From Pseudomonadota bacterium (lineage in GTDB: Bacteria; Campylobacterota; Campylobacteria; Campylobacterales; Sulfurospirillaceae): DNA of 64,000 nt. How positions within the stretch are numbered: position 1 is the first letter of the stretch; every line of letters starts with the position of its first letter. Below are positions 33,310-42,548 of this stretch, in pieces. The notes beneath the pieces are model-generated. The model ran no database searches and had not been told where the DNA came from. It was given only the letters and a program-made list of their open reading frames with translations. The stretch is taken from assembly GCA_017860615.1 (NCBI GenBank), contig JAGDMU010000007.1, positions 70,534 to 134,533 on the forward strand, given 5' to 3'. The position numbers were made by a program, and so were the translations under genes.

Positions 33310-33825
33310 ATGCAAACAAATTTAAGTTATATAGCAATTGCGATATCAATTTGTACTTTTATTTTTACAATATTAATTGATCTCAAAAGCTCAATTCAAG
33401 CTTCATTAAAGCAGAGATATTTAAATAAATTGAGTGACCTCTACTTAAAAAAAATGCTCTTAGCCTGCTACCTAAGACTAAATGATCATGAAATGAAATT
33501 CAGATTTCAGTTTGACCGTGATACTGGTTTCATAAAACTAAAAGAAGCTTTTTTTATCGAAAAACTCACTAAAATTATTGCAGATTTGAGAGAAGTTCAA
33601 TCTAAAAGAATCTTTTTTTCAAAAAGACTAGAAAAGAAAATTGAATTATTGGAAATAATTTTAAATGTCTCATCTTGCAATTTGAAATTATCTTCATTGG
33701 ATGAAATAATTTATCGAGATAATACAGCTTATTTTGAAGTGTTATATTTAGAAAAATTAATGACAGAAATTCAAATATATATGAATATAACAGATGATAG
33801 TCAAATTAAACAAATTGAAATCTAG
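33310..33825 (+). CDS. Small membrane-anchored protein of unknown function
   Basis: 171 residues. One N-terminal membrane segment (about 8-26, IAIAISICTFIFTILI), then a helical, lysine-rich cytoplasmic or periplasmic domain with heptad-like leucines. No family recognised. Its codons are much more AT rich than its neighbours, and it lies just beside a toxin-antitoxin pair, so it is probably accessory. Confidence 0.6.
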   Translation: MQTNLSYIAIAISICTFIFTILIDLKSSIQASLKQRYLNKLSDLYLKKMLLACYLRLNDHEMKFRFQFDRDTGFIKLKEAFFIEKLTKIIADLREVQSKRIFFSKRLEKKIELLEIILNVSSCNLKLSSLDEIIYRDNTAYFEVLYLEKLMTEIQIYMNITDDSQIKQIEI

Positions 33826-33834
33826 AAACTACAA

Positions 33835-33866
33835 AAGAAAGTTAGATTTTTATATTTAACTTTCTT
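33835..33866. terminator. Convergent terminator-like hairpin
   Basis: AAGAAAGTTA at 33835-33844 and its complement at 33857-33866 flank a T-rich loop between the unknown membrane protein and the convergent hepT gene. Confidence 0.5.
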
Positions 33867-34206
33867 CTGCCAACTCTTTTTTCATCACCTCTATTTGAGT
33901 TTTAAGTAGAGGAAACTGCTCTGTAATTACTTTCCAAACGATCTCTTCATCAATTTCAAAGTACCAATGAATGAGTTTATCGCGCATTTTTGCCATAAGT
34001 GACCACGGAATTTGAAAGTATTTGGAGGCTATTTCATCAGGAATTTGTTTGGTGGCTTCGCCGATGACTTCGAGTTCACGCACACAAGCACTCACCGTTT
34101 TATCATCAGCCTTGAAGCGCTCAAAGTCGTAGCCAGAGGTAAACATTTCTATCTTATGAATGCTTTTTAGGATGTCATCCAGATACAAAAGATAATTGCG
34201 TTTCAT
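33856..34206 (-). CDS. hepT: HepT-family toxin (HEPN ribonuclease)
   Basis: 116 residues, all helical. The Rx4HxY motif of HEPN toxins is present (RDKLIHWYFEID near residue 79): Arg and His are the RNase residues and the Tyr is the site AMPylated by MntA. It lies second in the pair, overlapping the antitoxin gene by 4 bases. Confidence 0.88.
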   Translation of the reverse strand: MKRNYLLYLDDILKSIHKIEMFTSGYDFERFKADDKTVSACVRELEVIGEATKQIPDEIASKYFQIPWSLMAKMRDKLIHWYFEIDEEIVWKVITEQFPLLKTQIEVMKKELAEES

Positions 34207-34496
34207 ACCGCAATCGCTTCTTGAAGGATGTTTTGAGAAAGTTCGGCACGGAGTTTTCGTTTGGGAACTAAATCAACATTTTTCCCCAGTGCGCTTTTGA
34301 GTTTTTCTTCGAGTTCAATAAACGTCAACAAATCAGGTGTTTGTGAAAAATCAACAAGCAGATCAATATCGCTTTTTTCAGTCGCTTCACCCCGTGCCAT
34401 TGAGCCAAAAAGGGCAAGTGAGGTAATGTGATAATGTCCAGAAAATTGTGCTTTTAAGGCAGATAATTTTTGCAAAATCAGCTCTTTTTCACTCAT
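34203..34496 (-). CDS. mntA: MntA-family nucleotidyltransferase antitoxin
   Basis: 97 residues. The minimal nucleotidyltransferase signature GSMARGEATEKSDIDLLVDF (GS-x10-D-x-D) lies near residue 31. MntA neutralises HepT by adding AMP to its tyrosine. Start codon at 34496 with GGAGGG upstream. Together with hepT it is a complete type VII toxin-antitoxin pair. Confidence 0.88.
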   Translation of the reverse strand: MSEKELILQKLSALKAQFSGHYHITSLALFGSMARGEATEKSDIDLLVDFSQTPDLLTFIELEEKLKSALGKNVDLVPKRKLRAELSQNILQEAIAV

Positions 34497-34562
34497 GGAA
34501 GCCCTCCTTTAATTTTGACTTTATTGTACCAAAAAAGCCTATAAGTTGGTATAATCCGCGTT

Positions 34563-35231
34563 ATGCAAACCATTTACGGCGATAGAGCAAAATGTTATCA
34601 GTGTCACAGACCCCAAAGTTCATGTATGTGTGAATACATTAGACCCATTGAGACGCAGACTAAATTCATCGTTTTGATGCACCCTAAAGAGTTTAAAAAA
34701 ACCAAAAATGGTACGGGGCATTTGACACACCTTTCACTCCCTAACTCTGAGCTTTTTATGGGTATCGACTTTAGTGACAATGCCCACATTAACGAGATCA
34801 TCGCAACACATGAGAGTTTCATTCTCTACCCTTCCAAACACGCCATTAACCTCAGTCACAAAAATCCTTTGGCTGAAAAAGCGTTACCATGCAAAAAGCC
34901 GATGGCAATTTTTCTCATCGATTCGACATGGGCGTGTTCGCTCAAAATGATGCGTGAGAGTCAAAATTTACACGCTCTTTCACACATCAGTTTTGACTCT
35001 ACCAAACGTTCAGAGTTTAAGATCAAAGAGCAACCACTCGAGTATTGCCTCTCCACCATCGAGTCCACGCTCACAGTATTAGAACTGCTCATACAATGGC
35101 AGATAGAGACGATAGAAACATCCAAACTAGATGCGTTTCTCACTCCATTTCACGCGATGATTGATTATCAACTACAGTGCATTCAAAACCCTCTACATCA
35201 AGCCGTGAGGTTCAAGCCTAGAAAATCGTAA
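34563..35231 (+). CDS. DTW-domain tRNA-uridine aminocarboxypropyltransferase
   Basis: 222 residues. An N-terminal zinc-binding cluster (CYQCHRPQSSCMC near residue 12) and the DTW-family motif IDSTWACSLKMM near 120, followed by ISFDSTKRSEFKI, identify the family that transfers the aminocarboxypropyl group of SAM to uridine in tRNA. The motif reads D-S-T-W here. Single gene. Confidence 0.82.
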   Translation: MQTIYGDRAKCYQCHRPQSSCMCEYIRPIETQTKFIVLMHPKEFKKTKNGTGHLTHLSLPNSELFMGIDFSDNAHINEIIATHESFILYPSKHAINLSHKNPLAEKALPCKKPMAIFLIDSTWACSLKMMRESQNLHALSHISFDSTKRSEFKIKEQPLEYCLSTIESTLTVLELLIQWQIETIETSKLDAFLTPFHAMIDYQLQCIQNPLHQAVRFKPRKS

Positions 35232-35267
35232 CTGCGCTATAATTTCCTAAAAACAAAAAGGATTTTT

Positions 35268-36341
35268 TTGCGTTTTCTTCTTCTTTTTTTGAGCCTTATA
35301 AGCTCTTTGCTGGCACTTCCCAACGATGCTGAACTGAAAAAAATGATAGGGCATATGCTCGTTGTTGGCTTTGAGGATGCGACCATTAACGCGCAAAGCC
35401 CTATTACAAAAGAGCTGCAAACGTATGAACTGGGTGGTGTCATTTTATTTGATCGATTTTACACAGAGAAAAACCGCACGAAAAACATTAGCTCGCCAGA
35501 ACAATTAAGAGAGCTGACTAAACAACTCAAACACTATGCCAAAAAACCACTGCTTATCTCCATCGACCAAGAAGGTGGCAGGGTTGCTAGACTTAAACCC
35601 AGTTATGGTTTTGCAGAAATTCCCTCCGCTTTGGCACTTTCCAAAACTTCACTCGAACATGCCAAAAATGTTTACACTCTCATGGCACACATGCTTTCAC
35701 AAAATGGCATCAACTGCGACTTTGGACCTGTGGTGGATTTAGCGGTTAATGATAAAAACAGCGTCATTGTGGGATTAGAACGCTCCTATGGAAAAGAGAG
35801 TGAAATCGTTGCCCAATATGCCAAAGTTTTCATCGATGCGCTTAAAAGCAAAGGTGTTATCAGCGTGCTAAAGCACTTTCCAGGGCATGGCTCTTCATTG
35901 GGCGATTCGCATCTAGGCTTTGTCGATGTGACCCAAACATGGAGCGAAAAAGAGCTAGAGCCTTACCAGAAGCTCATTGCTTCCAACAGCGTCTCCATGA
36001 TCATGTCTGCGCACGTTTTTAACGCAGAACTTGATGCAACCTACCCCGCAACCCTCTCTTATGCCATCAACACCACGTTACTCCGTGAGAAAATGCACTA
36101 TAATGGCGTATTGATTAGTGATGATTTGCAGATGGAAGCGATTGCGAAGTATTATACTCTCAAAGAAACTGTCACCCTAGCGATCAATTCTGGCATCGAT
36201 ATGCTTCTTTTTGGTAACCAGCTCTCAAAGACAAAAACCGATGAGATCATAGAGACCATTTTTTTACAAGTGAAAAACGGTGCAATCCCTCTTGATCGCA
36301 TTGTGAAGGCGAATGAGCGCATTGCAAGATTAACGTTCTAA
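35268..36341 (+). CDS. Glycoside hydrolase family 3 protein (NagZ-like beta-N-acetylhexosaminidase)
   Basis: 357 residues from a TTG start (AAAGGA upstream) that yields a proper signal peptide (LLLFLSLISSLLA). The TIM-barrel motifs LISIDQEGGRVARL near 92 and KHFPGHGSSLGDSH near 200 carry the NagZ catalytic His and Asp loop, and LISDDLQMEAI near 275 holds the nucleophile Asp. NagZ is usually cytoplasmic; the signal peptide suggests a periplasmic enzyme trimming wall muropeptides. The next gene is 25 bases downstream and may be cotranscribed. Confidence 0.87.
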   Translation: MRFLLLFLSLISSLLALPNDAELKKMIGHMLVVGFEDATINAQSPITKELQTYELGGVILFDRFYTEKNRTKNISSPEQLRELTKQLKHYAKKPLLISIDQEGGRVARLKPSYGFAEIPSALALSKTSLEHAKNVYTLMAHMLSQNGINCDFGPVVDLAVNDKNSVIVGLERSYGKESEIVAQYAKVFIDALKSKGVISVLKHFPGHGSSLGDSHLGFVDVTQTWSEKELEPYQKLIASNSVSMIMSAHVFNAELDATYPATLSYAINTTLLREKMHYNGVLISDDLQMEAIAKYYTLKETVTLAINSGIDMLLFGNQLSKTKTDEIIETIFLQVKNGAIPLDRIVKANERIARLTF

Positions 36342-36366
36342 AACGTTTTACAGGTAAGGAGTCATC

Positions 36367-37845
36367 ATGCGTTACCTTAAACAGTTAAGCCTCTTTCTAC
36401 TTCTCGGATTTTTAGTGGGTTGCACCACGCCAAATCTGCCTCAAAGTGGCAATGAAGGCGCAACCTCAGCACTCTATGAGCGCTCTTTTGAGTCTAATGT
36501 GCCCAATGTCGCACTGCTCAAACTTTTTTTCACCCAAATGCCCAAAGGTGGGGACTTGCACCATCACTACTCAGGCTCCATTTATGCGGAGACATACCTT
36601 GAATGGGTGAAAAACAAACACTGGTTTATCGATACCTGCACCTATAAAATTGTCAAAAACAAGGGAAACGATGCCTGCAAAAGTGTAAGTGTGGATGAAC
36701 TCATCGCCAATGACACGCTTTATCGTAAACTGCTCACACTGTGGTCAGACAAAGACTTTTCAAATCACAGCCATGACCAATTACCACCCGATAGCAACTT
36801 TTTCAACACCTTTGGCTACTTTTCACCTATTTCGGATCAATACATGGATGTAGGACTAAACCTCATCAAAGAGCGAGCGCTTAGTGAAAATGTCTCCTAT
36901 ATCGAAAGTATGCTCGCACGCGTAGGCATCAACAGCTCAGATTTTTTCAACACCGATGAAGTCAAAATGTTTAACAACGAACTGCGCAATGCTACTACGC
37001 AACAAGAGGTCAATGCTTTATTAGAGCGCATCAATACGGTTTATGAACGTAACCAAACCTTTAGTACAAAAGTACAAAATTTTGTCACGGAGCTAGAACG
37101 CAGGCATCAAGGCATCGACACTGAAAACTTTACGATGCGCTACCAAACGTATGCGGTCAGAACACTTGATCCTTTGCAAGTCTACACTGACCTACTCTCG
37201 GGTTATAAAGCAGCCCTTAGCTCTCCGCTTGTTGTAGGAGTGAACATCGTAGCGCCTGAAAACAACACCGTGGCTATTAATGATTACACGCTCCATATGC
37301 GTATGTTCAACTACCTTATGAGCAAATACCCACACGTGCTTCATTCGCTTCATGCAGGAGAGCTTACCATCGGTATGGTTGAGCCAAAAGAGCTTCTCTT
37401 TCACATCACGCAAGCTCAAAATATCGCAAAAGCAGAACGCATCGGTCATGGGGTCGATCTGCCGTATGAAAAAAATTCCATTGTCCTCCTTCAAAACCTC
37501 AAAACAAACAACGTTGCTATTGAGATCAACCTTACAAGCAATGAATTTATCTTAGGCGTTGCTGGCAAAGATCACCCCTACTCCATCTATGCCGCTTATG
37601 GCGTGCCTCTTGTTATCTCTACCGATGATTCAGGCGTTTCAAGAAACAACCTGAGCCACGAGTACGTCCTGCTCGCCAGTCGTTATCATCCAAGCTATCA
37701 AACCATCAAAACCTATGTCTACAACAGCATCAGCTATTCGTTTTTAACACCAAAAGAGAAAGATGCGTTAAAAAAACAACTGGATCAAAAATTTCTAACG
37801 TTTGAGAAAGAAATGAGTGAGTTAGCCAAAATTTTGAAGTTCTAA
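36367..37845 (+). CDS. Adenosine deaminase-like lipoprotein
   Basis: 492 residues. A lipoprotein signal peptide (LLGFLVGC, Cys near residue 19) precedes a metal-dependent deaminase fold: GGDLHHHYSGS (first His pair) near 58, SLHAGEL near 325, RIGHGVDL near 358, and VISTDDSGVSRN near 417 with the zinc-binding Asp. These are the catalytic elements of adenosine deaminase; the 120-residue insertion after the first motif and secretion resemble the ADGF group. It would deaminate purine nucleosides outside the cytoplasmic membrane. Confidence 0.8.
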   Translation: MRYLKQLSLFLLLGFLVGCTTPNLPQSGNEGATSALYERSFESNVPNVALLKLFFTQMPKGGDLHHHYSGSIYAETYLEWVKNKHWFIDTCTYKIVKNKGNDACKSVSVDELIANDTLYRKLLTLWSDKDFSNHSHDQLPPDSNFFNTFGYFSPISDQYMDVGLNLIKERALSENVSYIESMLARVGINSSDFFNTDEVKMFNNELRNATTQQEVNALLERINTVYERNQTFSTKVQNFVTELERRHQGIDTENFTMRYQTYAVRTLDPLQVYTDLLSGYKAALSSPLVVGVNIVAPENNTVAINDYTLHMRMFNYLMSKYPHVLHSLHAGELTIGMVEPKELLFHITQAQNIAKAERIGHGVDLPYEKNSIVLLQNLKTNNVAIEINLTSNEFILGVAGKDHPYSIYAAYGVPLVISTDDSGVSRNNLSHEYVLLASRYHPSYQTIKTYVYNSISYSFLTPKEKDALKKQLDQKFLTFEKEMSELAKILKF

Positions 37846-37857
37846 ATATAAATCAAA

Positions 37858-37882
37858 GCATGTAAGGATTTTCCTTACATGC
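37858..37882 (+). terminator. Terminator after the deaminase gene
   Basis: GCATGTAAGGA and its complement (11-bp stem, 3-base loop) start 13 bases after the stop. The arms resemble the TTACATGTAA repeat scattered through the window. Confidence 0.6.
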
Positions 37883-38169
37883 AGACCACTTAAACCCTCT
37901 TTTAGACCACTTTGGTTATAACTTCACGGTTTATTTTTTAAAGATATTTAAAAATTTCAAAGTAATTTTATAGATAATCACAATGCTTTTGTAACGTTTC
38001 TTTACACTAAAATGTGTAAAAAAGAAACTGTGTAACTTTTATTTACATATACATGTGTAATATAGATACATTTCACCCACAACTGACGTCGTTTTTTTCA
38101 AAAAAGTCGCTTTGGAGTCGCTTTGTGTCTTTAAAATCATTTTATCTTATAATTAAAAAGGAATAACAC
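37883..38169. promoter_or_regulatory. Regulatory region ahead of the dicarboxylate symporter gene
   Basis: About 290 bases with no gene. It contains TTTACAC-N6-GTGTAAA at 38003-38022 and two further TGTGTAA copies at 38031 and 38054, spaced 16 and 23 bases apart. This is a plausible cluster of regulator sites for a transport gene, but no regulator is identified. Confidence 0.4.
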
Positions 38170-39402
38170 ATGATGTTATGGTGGAGAGGCTTAGCGTTAT
38201 GGAAAAAGATCTTTATCGGTCTTTGTTTAGGTTTAGTTGTCGGACTTCTGTTTAAAGATGTCGCGTTGATGCTCAAACCTGTAGGTACACTGTTTATCAA
38301 TATGATTAAAATGTTGATCGTGCCTTTGGTTTTTGTAACGTTGGTTACGGGTATCACGTCGATGGAAGACTTGAGCAAAATGCGCCGTATTGGTATTAAA
38401 ACGTTTTCAATTTACTTGGTTACTACAGCGATTGCCGTAGCTATCGGCTTGGCGTTTGGTATTATCTTTGAGCCAGGTGCAGGTGTTGCACTGAGCAATA
38501 CAGCAGCTGTTGCAGCAAAAAATGCACCACCATTGGTTGATACGCTTCTAGCGCTTATCCCAACCAATCCTATGGACAGCTTAGTTAAAGGTGATATTTT
38601 ACAAATTATCGTTTTTGCTATTTTCTTGGGTATTGCTATCAGTATGGCAGGTGAAAAAGGCAAACCTGTTGCAGCCTTCTTTGAATCCTTTTCAGAAGTC
38701 ATGTTCAAATTGACAGAAATCGTCATCTCTTTCGCACCTATCGGTGTTTTTGGTTTGATGGCATGGGTTTCCGCATCATACGGTGTGGACGTGCTTATAA
38801 GCCTTGCAAAAGTCATCGGTTGTGTGTACATCGCATGTTTATTTCATATGGCTCTTACCATGGGTGGCGGTATCGCGATTTTTGCGCGCCTCAATCCGAT
38901 CAAGTTTTTCAAAGGTGTCGCTTCAGCGCAAACGGTTGCATTTACAACCACCAGTAGCTCAGGAACACTGCCTGTTACTACCAGTAATACCATTCACAAC
39001 TTAGGTGTTTCCAAACCAATTGCGAGCTTCGTACTGCCTTTGGGTGCGACTATCAACATGGATGGAACAGCGATTTATCAAGGTATTTGTGCGGTATTTG
39101 TTGCACAAGCATTTGGGGTTGATCTTACGTTTGCTAACTATATGACCATTATTTTGACGGCTACTTTAGCATCTATCGGTACGGCGGGCGTTCCAGGTGC
39201 GGGACTTATTATGCTTTCATTGGTTTTAACTTCCGTTAACTTACCGTTAGAGGGTATCGCTATCATCGCGGGAATTGACAGAATCTTAGATATGGCACGA
39301 ACCACCGTTAACATCACAGGTGATGCTATGACTGCGGTCATCGTCGCTAAAGGTGAAGGCGAACTTGACGAGAAAATCTACAACCAAGACAACGTCGAAT
39401 AA
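38170..39402 (+). CDS. Dicarboxylate/amino acid:cation symporter (DAACS family)
   Basis: 410 residues with about eight membrane helices and two re-entrant hairpins. Family motifs are intact: the serine-rich TTTSSSGTLPVT hairpin near 257, LPLGATINMDGTAIYQ near 285 with the NMDGT cation site, and GVPGAGLIMLSLVL near 338. It imports acidic amino acids or C4-dicarboxylates with protons or sodium. Monocistronic, preceded by a long regulatory region. Confidence 0.92.
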   Translation: MMLWWRGLALWKKIFIGLCLGLVVGLLFKDVALMLKPVGTLFINMIKMLIVPLVFVTLVTGITSMEDLSKMRRIGIKTFSIYLVTTAIAVAIGLAFGIIFEPGAGVALSNTAAVAAKNAPPLVDTLLALIPTNPMDSLVKGDILQIIVFAIFLGIAISMAGEKGKPVAAFFESFSEVMFKLTEIVISFAPIGVFGLMAWVSASYGVDVLISLAKVIGCVYIACLFHMALTMGGGIAIFARLNPIKFFKGVASAQTVAFTTTSSSGTLPVTTSNTIHNLGVSKPIASFVLPLGATINMDGTAIYQGICAVFVAQAFGVDLTFANYMTIILTATLASIGTAGVPGAGLIMLSLVLTSVNLPLEGIAIIAGIDRILDMARTTVNITGDAMTAVIVAKGEGELDEKIYNQDNVE

Positions 39403-39415
39403 AATATACTCTACC

Positions 39416-39448
39416 CTTTACATGTAAGGTTTTTCCTTACATGTAAAG
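39416..39448. terminator. Bidirectional terminator built from TTACATGTAA repeats
   Basis: A 14-bp perfect stem (CTTTACATGTAAGG / CCTTACATGTAAAG) with loop TTTTT lies between the convergent symporter and LysE-type genes. Each arm contains one exact TTACATGTAA. Confidence 0.7.
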
Positions 39449-39450
39449 AC

Positions 39451-40080
39451 TCACCCAAATGCCAACCACACCCCAACACCCAGCATCAACGTTCCTGCGA
39501 TGCGGTTCATGAGCCTTACATTGTCACCTTTTTGCAAAAAAATGCGCAAGGTATTGCCACCACTGGCGTAGATGATCATACAGATAAATTCCAGCGTTAA
39601 AATGATGGCTAATAGCACCGAAATTTGAGGAACAAGCGGTTTTGCTTGGTTGATAAAAGGCGGTAAAAGTGCAATAAAAAATGCCCAGCCTTTGGGGTTG
39701 GCAATGGCAGTTACAAAGCCTTGAAGTGCTAACGATGTTGCGGAGATATTTACCGAACATTCCGTATTGGAGAGTGCCATTTTCCCGCGATTGAGCCAGA
39801 GTTGTACCCCTAAAAACCCTAGATATAATCCACCCGCATACTTAAAAATGGTAAAGATGTCAGGATGATTTATCATAATCGCCGCCACACCAACCACCGA
39901 AGAGAGCGCTACGATGCCAACACCGATGAGCTCACCGATCATCATGTAAAACGTACGCTTAAGCCCGATGCTCATGCCCAAACTCATCGCAAGGGTCATG
40001 CACATACCAGGGGTTACGGAGACAAAAAAGAAGGTGGGAAGAAAAATCGCCATAATAGAAAAATCAACTGCGGAAGCCAC
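39451..40080 (-). CDS. LysE/RhtB-family amino acid exporter
   Basis: 209 residues from the GTG at 40080, which has AAAGGA at good spacing; an ATG 33 bases upstream is less well placed. About six membrane segments. Family features: PGMCMTLAMSLGMSIGLKRT near residue 23 and ANPKGWAFFIALLPPF near 130. Exports amino acids or derivatives such as lysine, threonine or homoserine lactone; the exact substrate is unknown. Confidence 0.87.
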   Translation of the reverse strand: MASAVDFSIMAIFLPTFFFVSVTPGMCMTLAMSLGMSIGLKRTFYMMIGELIGVGIVALSSVVGVAAIMINHPDIFTIFKYAGGLYLGFLGVQLWLNRGKMALSNTECSVNISATSLALQGFVTAIANPKGWAFFIALLPPFINQAKPLVPQISVLLAIILTLEFICMIIYASGGNTLRIFLQKGDNVRLMNRIAGTLMLGVGVWLAFG

Positions 40081-40210
40081 GTTACATCCTTTCAACAAAA
40101 AAGAATTATACATGAAGGTTTCTTTCTAAAAAATAGAAGTTAATTTTAAGCTGTTTCATTTAATTTCAAGAAAGTTTCGTACAATACATAAAACACGAAA
40201 AGGCTACATT

Positions 40211-40876
40211 ATGACCGTATCGGAAGCACTCAAAGAGCGAAAATCCACCCGCGCTTTTTTACCCAAAGCAGTACCGCAAGCGCTTATAGAAGAAGTCCTT
40301 GAAGATGCCAAATATGCACCCTCTGGCGTTAACATGCAACCATGGCATGTGTGTGTTGTGAGTGGCGAGAAAAAACACACGCTGGAACAAAAAGTCATCG
40401 AAGCCTTTGAGAGCGGACACAAAGGGGTGATGGACTATGCCTATTACCCTTCCACATGGGAAGAGCCTTATAAAAGCAGGCGCAAGGAGACGGGGCTTTT
40501 GATGTACAGCATGCTTGGCATTGCCAAAGAGGACAAACAAAGGCAGATGGAGCAGTGGAAGCTCAACTACCGCGCTTTTGATGCGCCCGTCGTACTTTAC
40601 TTTTTTATCGATGCGCGTTTAGAGAAAGGCTCTTACCTCGACTATGGTATGTTTTTGCAGTCCATTATGCTGAGCGCCACCGAAAAAGGGTTAGCAACCT
40701 GCCCGCAAGCTGCCTTGGCTGAGTTTCCAAGCATCGTTAAAGAAGAACTAGCCATCGAAGCCAATAAGCTTCTGCTCTGCGGCATCGCCATGGGATATGA
40801 AGGCAAAGAAGCGCTTATCAACAGCTACCGAACACCGCGCATTGCCCTTCATGAGTTTACAACGTTTTACCATTAA
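40211..40876 (+). CDS. Nitroreductase family protein
   Basis: 221 residues. FMN-binding motifs RKSTRAFLPKAVP near 10, DAKYAPSGVNMQPWHV near 36, and GLATCPQAALAEFP near 160 are typical of NfsB/NfnB-like nitroreductases. It differs from the NfsA-like gene at 30056, so the genome holds both subtypes. It is followed by a YccF-domain membrane gene 40 bases downstream. Confidence 0.88.
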   Translation: MTVSEALKERKSTRAFLPKAVPQALIEEVLEDAKYAPSGVNMQPWHVCVVSGEKKHTLEQKVIEAFESGHKGVMDYAYYPSTWEEPYKSRRKETGLLMYSMLGIAKEDKQRQMEQWKLNYRAFDAPVVLYFFIDARLEKGSYLDYGMFLQSIMLSATEKGLATCPQAALAEFPSIVKEELAIEANKLLLCGIAMGYEGKEALINSYRTPRIALHEFTTFYH

Positions 40877-40916
40877 CCATTTTCCAGTACAATACTCAAA
40901 AAGAGAAGGATGGCAT

Positions 40917-41333
40917 ATGAGGCTGCTTGGTAATATCATTTGGTTTTTGTTTGGCGGTATTTTCATGGGGTTAGCGTGGTGGTTTTTTGGACTCATCGCC
41001 CTTGTGAGCATCATCGGCATTCCTTGGGCAAAAGCGTGCTTCGTCATCGGTCAATTTACATTTTTTCCCTTCGGAAAAGAGGCGATTAGCCGAAAATCTC
41101 TGAACAAGCAAGACGACATCGGAACGGGAACGCTAGGACTTATCGGTAACATTGTGTGGTTTATCTTCGCGGGATTTTGGCTGGCTATCGGGCACATCAT
41201 GTCTGCGTTTGCGTGCGCCATCACTATCATCGGCATCCCTTTTGCGATTCAGCACCTTAAACTGGCTGTTATCTCACTCGCGCCTATCGGTCAAACGATT
41301 GTTGATAAAGAGGTGGCACAAAATCTGCGTTGA
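40917..41333 (+). CDS. YccF-domain inner membrane protein
   Basis: 138 residues from the ATG at 40917 with AGAAGGA upstream. Two copies of the YccF motif: NIIWFLFGGIFMGLAWWFFG ... ITIIGIPWA-type near the start, and NIVWFIFAGFWLAIGHI ... IIGIPFAIQHLKLA near the end, each with paired membrane helices. The family function is unknown. Confidence 0.85.
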   Translation: MRLLGNIIWFLFGGIFMGLAWWFFGLIALVSIIGIPWAKACFVIGQFTFFPFGKEAISRKSLNKQDDIGTGTLGLIGNIVWFIFAGFWLAIGHIMSAFACAITIIGIPFAIQHLKLAVISLAPIGQTIVDKEVAQNLR

Positions 41334-41438
41334 AAAGAAGCGGAGAATTTTGTGGATAGCGCGCAAAGAAAGTCATGAGAAAGCAGTAACATTTTACATA
41401 TAAAAAACTACCCAAATTTATCTTAATAAGGATGGATC

Positions 41439-41948
41439 ATGTATTTAATATTAGTCGCAAGTCTCAATGAAAATATGAAGTTGGCAGGAAGAATAGAAAA
41501 GTGCCTAGAAAAAATGGGAATTAATAGTCAAATCATCAATCTAGTTGATTTAAACATCACCCTGTACGACTCTTCAAAAGAGACAAATGATGGCATCCCA
41601 AGCAACATTACAGAACTTTCAAACACCATGAAAAATTCCTCAGGATACATCGTTGTAGCCCCTGAGTACAACTACTCCATTCCCCCTGTTTTAACCAATG
41701 TCATCGCATGGATATCCAGAAGCAATGAAAATTTCAGGGAACTGTTCACCTTAAAATGCGTCCAACTCGCAACACACTCTGGAATCACTGGAACTGACGT
41801 GTGCAATGCGATGCGTTTACAGTTTTCAAAATTAGGCGCGGTCGTTGCCCCCAGAGAGATTTTAACAACCGCCCAAAACAAGATTGAAGAGGGCAGTTTG
41901 CAGAGAATTTTAACGCAATTTGTGAGTATATCTCAAAAGCCATTGTAA
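41439..41948 (+). CDS. NADPH-dependent FMN reductase-like flavoprotein
   Basis: 169 residues of flavodoxin-like fold. The segment VVAPEYNYSIPPVLTNVIAWIS near residue 70 is the conserved flavin-loop motif, and LATHSGITG near 108 matches the second. It reduces FMN, quinones or similar acceptors. Residues 1-45 are more divergent than usual at the phosphate-binding loop, so the donor and acceptor are uncertain. Confidence 0.8.
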   Translation: MYLILVASLNENMKLAGRIEKCLEKMGINSQIINLVDLNITLYDSSKETNDGIPSNITELSNTMKNSSGYIVVAPEYNYSIPPVLTNVIAWISRSNENFRELFTLKCVQLATHSGITGTDVCNAMRLQFSKLGAVVAPREILTTAQNKIEEGSLQRILTQFVSISQKPL

Positions 41949-41954
41949 TTATTT

Positions 41955-42548
41955 TTAGCCATTGAAAACGTCACTCTCAATTTTTTGAGCTTCTTTTTGT
42001 AAGGAAATGTCACTTAGCGTGAGATGCAATGTTACGACGCCATGCACATCATGCTGGATAGATACATCCAAATGTGCCCAAAAGAGTGTACCATCTCCTT
42101 TTATCATCTGCAACTCACATGGCTCTGTTTTGTGTGTTTTAAGGAGTTTTTGGAGGTATAAATACCACATGTCTTGACTTTCACGAGCGATAAATGTTTT
42201 GATAGACCGACCCAACAGTTTACTCTTAGGTAAAATGAGTAATGTCGCCATAGTGAGGTTTGTTTGAAAAATTTTTTCCTCTTCGCTGAGCGTGCAATAC
42301 CCAATGGGAGCTTGTTCATACAGATTAAAATAGCGTTCTTTTACAAGGTAAAGCTCTTCTTTACTCTGTAGTAACTCCTCATTTTGTATTTCAAGTTCGA
42401 TTTGATGAATGCATAATTCTTGAAGAACTTTTTGAATCATTTCAAGTGAGTTTTCTTTTTTTTGTAAATTGACCTTCTTAAAAAAAAGATATTCTGCCTT
42501 TTCGCGTAATGTGGGTTGTAACGCTTCTAGATTACTTATTTCTTTCAT
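41955..42548 (-). CDS. PAS-domain signalling protein
   Basis: 197 residues: an N-terminal coiled coil (about 1-75, with QIELEIQNEELLQSKEELYL) and a PAS domain (about 75-185, YFNLYEQAPIGYC, GDGTLFWAHLDV). There is no kinase or output domain. Its start overlaps the CheB-CheR gene by 17 bases, so the two are probably translated together and act in one pathway, possibly as sensor input to the fusion protein. Confidence 0.8.
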   Translation of the reverse strand: MKEISNLEALQPTLREKAEYLFFKKVNLQKKENSLEMIQKVLQELCIHQIELEIQNEELLQSKEELYLVKERYFNLYEQAPIGYCTLSEEEKIFQTNLTMATLLILPKSKLLGRSIKTFIARESQDMWYLYLQKLLKTHKTEPCELQMIKGDGTLFWAHLDVSIQHDVHGVVTLHLTLSDISLQKEAQKIESDVFNG

